DNA from: an uncultured Collinsella sp.
Lineage (GTDB): Bacteria > Actinomycetota > Coriobacteriia > Coriobacteriales > Coriobacteriaceae
Direction: 5' to 3'
Assembly: GCA_902478765.1 (NCBI GenBank)
Contig: CABSMN010000044.1
Coordinates: 1 to 7,814 of the forward strand
DNA: 7,814 nucleotides
Shown here: piece by piece, positions 6,098 through 7,814 of the stretch
Numbering within the stretch: the first letter of the stretch is position 1
Layout of the letters: every line of letters starts with the position of its first letter
Made by a program: the position numbers and the translations under genes
The notes under the pieces: generated by a model
The model's database searches: none
Told to the model about the DNA's origin: nothing
What the model saw: only the letters and a program-made list of their open reading frames with translations

Positions 6098-6136
6098 AAA
6101 CCACCACAAGGGTGCCTGTCCCCTTCGTGGTGGTTT
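6098..6136 (-). repeat. Hairpin repeat, copy 3 (centre inverted)
   Basis: The arms AAACCACCAC and GTGGTGGTTT enclose AAGGGTGCCTGTCCCCTTC. This centre is the reverse complement of the GAAGGGGA-x-x-GGCACC centre of copies 1 and 2. The right flank, CGTTGACTC, resembles their right flank TGCTGACTC in the same orientation. It lies directly upstream of the candidate leu promoter. Strand is given for the centre. Confidence 0.75.
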
Positions 6137-6151
6137 CGTTGACTCAAAAGC

Positions 6152-6190
6152 AAGAAACCCGGTCCTGCACGAGGCAGAACCGGGTTTCTT
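6152..6190 (-). terminator. rplK-rplA operon terminator (bidirectional form)
   Basis: AAGAAACCCGGT (6152-6163) and ACCGGGTTTCTT (6179-6190) form a perfect 12-bp stem, extended inward by CTGC/GCAG with one mismatch between. On the - strand it lies 36 bases after the rplA stop and is followed by GCTTTTG. The A/T-rich outer stem gives a U-rich 3' arm in both directions. Confidence 0.85.
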
Positions 6191-6226
6191 TAGCAATGCT
6201 TGCTTTGCTCAGGCAGTAACTAGCAG

Positions 6227-6934
6227 TTACTCAGCCAGGAAGTCACGCTGGACAGCGGGATCGACCTTGACGCCAGGGCCCATGGTGGAAGACACGGAGA
6301 TGGACTTGACGTACTTGCCCTTAGCAGAAGAGGGCTTGACGCGCAGGATCTCGGTGTACAGGGCAGCGTAGTTCTCGACGAGCTGCTGCTCAGAGAAGGA
6401 CTTCTTGCCCAGGGGCACGTGGCAGATGCCGTAACGGTCGGCGCGATACTCAACGCGGCCGGCCTTGAGCTCGGAGACCATCTTGGCGACGTCCATGGTC
6501 ACGGTGCCGAGCTTGGGGTTCGGCATGAGGCCACGGGGACCAAGGATCTTACCGATGCGGCCAACCTTGGCCATCATGTTCGGCGTTGCGATAGCAGCGT
6601 CGAAGTTGATCTCGCCCTTCTGGATCTGGGCGACGAGCTCGTCGGAACCGATGATGTCGGCGCCGGCAGCCTCGGCCTCGCGGGCCTTCTCGCCCTCGGC
6701 GAAGACGGCAACACGAACGGTCTTGCCGGTGCCGTGGGGCAGGGAGATGGAACCACGGATGTTCTGGTCAGCCTTACGAGTATCGATGCCCAGACGGAAG
6801 TGGGCCTCGACGGTCTCGTCGAACTTGGCGGTGTCGAGCTCCTTGATGAGCTTGGCAGCCTGAAGGGGGGTGTAGAGCGTGGCGCGGTCGATCTTCTCGG
6901 CAGCGGCGTTATAGCTCTTACCATGCTTAGCCAT
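6227..6934 (-). CDS. rplA: 50S ribosomal protein L1
   Basis: L1 forms the mobile L1 stalk of the large subunit, which helps release deacylated tRNA from the E site; in many bacteria it also represses its own operon by binding mRNA. The 235-residue product has the usual length and the strongly conserved L1 signature [19 protein letters not shown] (about residues 128-146). Two in-frame ATG codons lie 6 bases apart. The second (6932-6934) is chosen because AGGAGG sits eight bases upstream of it and only two from the first, and because MAKHGK is the familiar L1 N-terminus. It follows rplK after about 117 bases that hold several small hairpins, and ends before a strong terminator. Nothing is unusual in the protein. 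Confidence 0.97.
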   Translation of the reverse strand: MAKHGKSYNAAAEKIDRATLYTPLQAAKLIKELDTAKFDETVEAHFRLGIDTRKADQNIRGSISLPHGTGKTVRVAVFAEGEKAREAEAAGADIIGSDELVAQIQKGEINFDAAIATPNMMAKVGRIGKILGPRGLMPNPKLGTVTMDVAKMVSELKAGRVEYRADRYGICHVPLGKKSFSEQQLVENYAALYTEILRVKPSSAKGKYVKSISVSSTMGPGVKVDPAVQRDFLAE

Positions 6935-6958
6935 GTTCATTACCTCCTGTGGTTAAAC

Positions 6959-7033
6959 GGGCGCGAGCCCTCCCACATCGTATCGTGTGCCCTATTGCAC
7001 ACATATAACGGGCACCCCGGTCGGAGCACCCGT
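6959..7033 (-). other. rplK-rplA intergenic hairpins
   Basis: Three short inverted repeats occur in this gap: ACGGGCAC/GCACCCGT (7008-7015 with 7026-7033, partly by wobble pairs), GTGTGC/GCACAC (6985-6990 with 6997-7002, exact) and GGGC/GCCC (6959-6962 with 6967-6970). None has a U-run. They could tune rplA translation or form an L1-binding mRNA site, but I cannot match them to the known L1 site. Confidence 0.35.
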
Positions 7034-7051
7034 CATTACCTAAAGAAATCG

Positions 7052-7480
7052 CTACTCAGCGATGGTGACGCCCATGGAGCGGGCGGTACCGGCGATGATC
7101 TTCTTAGCGGCGTCAATGTCGTTGGCATTGAGGTCCGGCATCTTGATCTCGGCGATCTTGGTGAGCTGCTCCTGGGAGAGCTGACCGACCTTGTCGGCCT
7201 GGGGCTTAGCGGAACCAGACTTGAGGTTCAGCTCCTTCTTGATGAGGTGAGCCGCCGGCGGGGTCTTGGTGATGAAGGAGAAGGACTTGTCCTCGTAGAC
7301 AGAGATCTCAACGGGGATGATGTCGCCCTTCTTGTCCTGCGTCTCGGCGTTAAAGGCCTGGCAGAACTGCATGATGTTCACGCCAGCAGCGCCCAGGGCG
7401 GGGCCGACGGGAGGAGCGGGGTTAGCGGCACCAGCAGGAATCTGGAGCTTAATGACGTTGGCAACCTTCTTCTCAGCCAT
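7052..7480 (-). CDS. rplK: 50S ribosomal protein L11
   Basis: L11 binds the GTPase-associated region of 23S rRNA with L10/L12, takes part in factor-dependent GTP hydrolysis and the stringent response, and forms part of the thiostrepton site. The product is 142 residues, the family length. It shows the proline-rich N-terminal hinge [19 protein letters not shown] (15-33) and the C-terminal RNA-binding signature [20 protein letters not shown] (113-132). The start at 7478-7480 ([13 protein letters not shown]) is preferred over an ATG six bases earlier, because AAAGGA lies six bases before it and almost abuts the earlier one. It lies between nusG and rplA, the standard bacterial order. Confidence 0.97.
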   Translation of the reverse strand: MAEKKVANVIKLQIPAGAANPAPPVGPALGAAGVNIMQFCQAFNAETQDKKGDIIPVEISVYEDKSFSFITKTPPAAHLIKKELNLKSGSAKPQADKVGQLSQEQLTKIAEIKMPDLNANDIDAAKKIIAGTARSMGVTIAE

Positions 7481-7600
7481 GGTCATTCCTTTCGAATCAC
7501 GAGTGTGAAGTACTTGCTATATCGTAAGCACGCACGTGTTAGAAGCACTCCTGAGATGAGCAGTCACAGAAGAAGCACGCTCGCGCGAACGGACGAAAAC

Positions 7601-7768
7601 TTAAGCGATGACAGCGACCTGGTTAAAGTCGAGCTCGACCGGCGTCTCGCGGCCAAAGATCATCAGCGTGACCTTGAGCTTGCCAGCCTCGGTGTTAACC
7701 TCGGAAACCTTGCCATCAAAGTCGGTAAGCGGGCCATCGGTGACGCGGACGGACGTGCCGACCTGAAT
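7601..7768 (-). CDS. nusG: Transcription termination/antitermination protein NusG, C-terminal KOW domain only
   Basis: Only the last 55 residues are present because the contig ends here. They form the KOW domain: [19 protein letters not shown], then [18 protein letters not shown] at the C-terminus. In the family this domain contacts Rho or ribosomal protein S10, while the missing NGN domain binds RNA polymerase. The residues MYKRQ that appear to start the frame are encoded by the adapter, so no start codon is visible. The 120-base gap to rplK contains no clear promoter or terminator, and the genes are probably co-transcribed. Confidence 0.93.
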   Translation of the reverse strand: MQVGTSVRVTDGPLTDFDGKVSEVNTEAGKLKVTLMIFGRETPVELDFNQVAVIA

Positions 7769-7814
7769 CTGTCTCTTATACACATCTCCGAGCCCACGAG
7801 ACTACGCTGCATCT
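7769..7814. other. Nextera i7 sequencing adapter (artefact)
   Basis: CTGTCTCTTATACACATCT (7769-7787) is the Tn5 mosaic end in reverse, followed by CCGAGCCCACGAGAC (7788-7802), the i7 index TACGCTGC (7803-7810) and the first four bases of the P7 side (ATCT). On the - strand it encodes MYKRQ, which is fused to NusG. Confidence 0.98.

Noticed and set aside
6041..6196. Longer version of the leader peptide extending to 6196
   Set aside because: It would run through the rplA terminator and repeat copy 3 and across the candidate promoter. The ATG at 6038-6040 has a good ribosome binding site.

Overview
The window is a 7.8 kb assembled contig, most likely from a member of the Coriobacteriia (Actinomycetota), with Collinsella or a close relative as my best guess. 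The reasons are the moderately high GC content, the nusG-rplK-rplA cluster, an ECF sigma factor paired with a DUF4179-type anti-sigma protein, and the general look of the leu genes. This rests on recognition from memory, not on a search. Both contig ends are untrimmed Illumina Nextera i7 adapter (1-43 and 7769-7814). Genomic DNA is 44-7768, and the genes at the two edges are artificially truncated and fused to adapter-encoded residues.

Layout. On the + strand, 44-2365 holds two translationally coupled genes: a 5'-truncated protein with a ParB-like motif followed by a BMP-type solute-binding domain, and a small metallophosphoesterase. After a hairpin repeat and a strong terminator, 2598-4269 holds an ECF sigma factor overlapping its probable membrane anti-sigma partner. 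Region 4270-4620 is a convergent intergenic region with a second copy of the hairpin repeat and two related palindromes.

On the - strand, 4621-6094 is the remains of a leucine biosynthesis operon. Its control region is well preserved: a 19-residue Leu-rich leader peptide (5981-6040), an exact 8-bp antiterminator pairing and an intrinsic terminator with a U-run. The structural genes are ruined. leuA has ATA where its start codon should be, Cys for the conserved Arg of the LRDGEQ motif, an in-frame TGA at codon 122, and stops homology at about codon 188, where it runs straight into the C-terminal half of leuB in a different frame. The rest of leuA, the leuB N-terminus, and leuC and leuD if they lay between them, are missing.

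A third hairpin repeat and a strong terminator separate this from nusG (C-terminal piece), rplK and rplA, all on the - strand.

The most interesting content is the intact leucine attenuator in front of a multiply broken leuA/leuB, which suggests recent loss of leucine synthesis. Next come the three-copy hairpin repeat whose centre is flipped in one copy, two of whose copies flank the sigma/anti-sigma pair as direct repeats, and the ParB-like/BMP protein coupled to a phosphoesterase.
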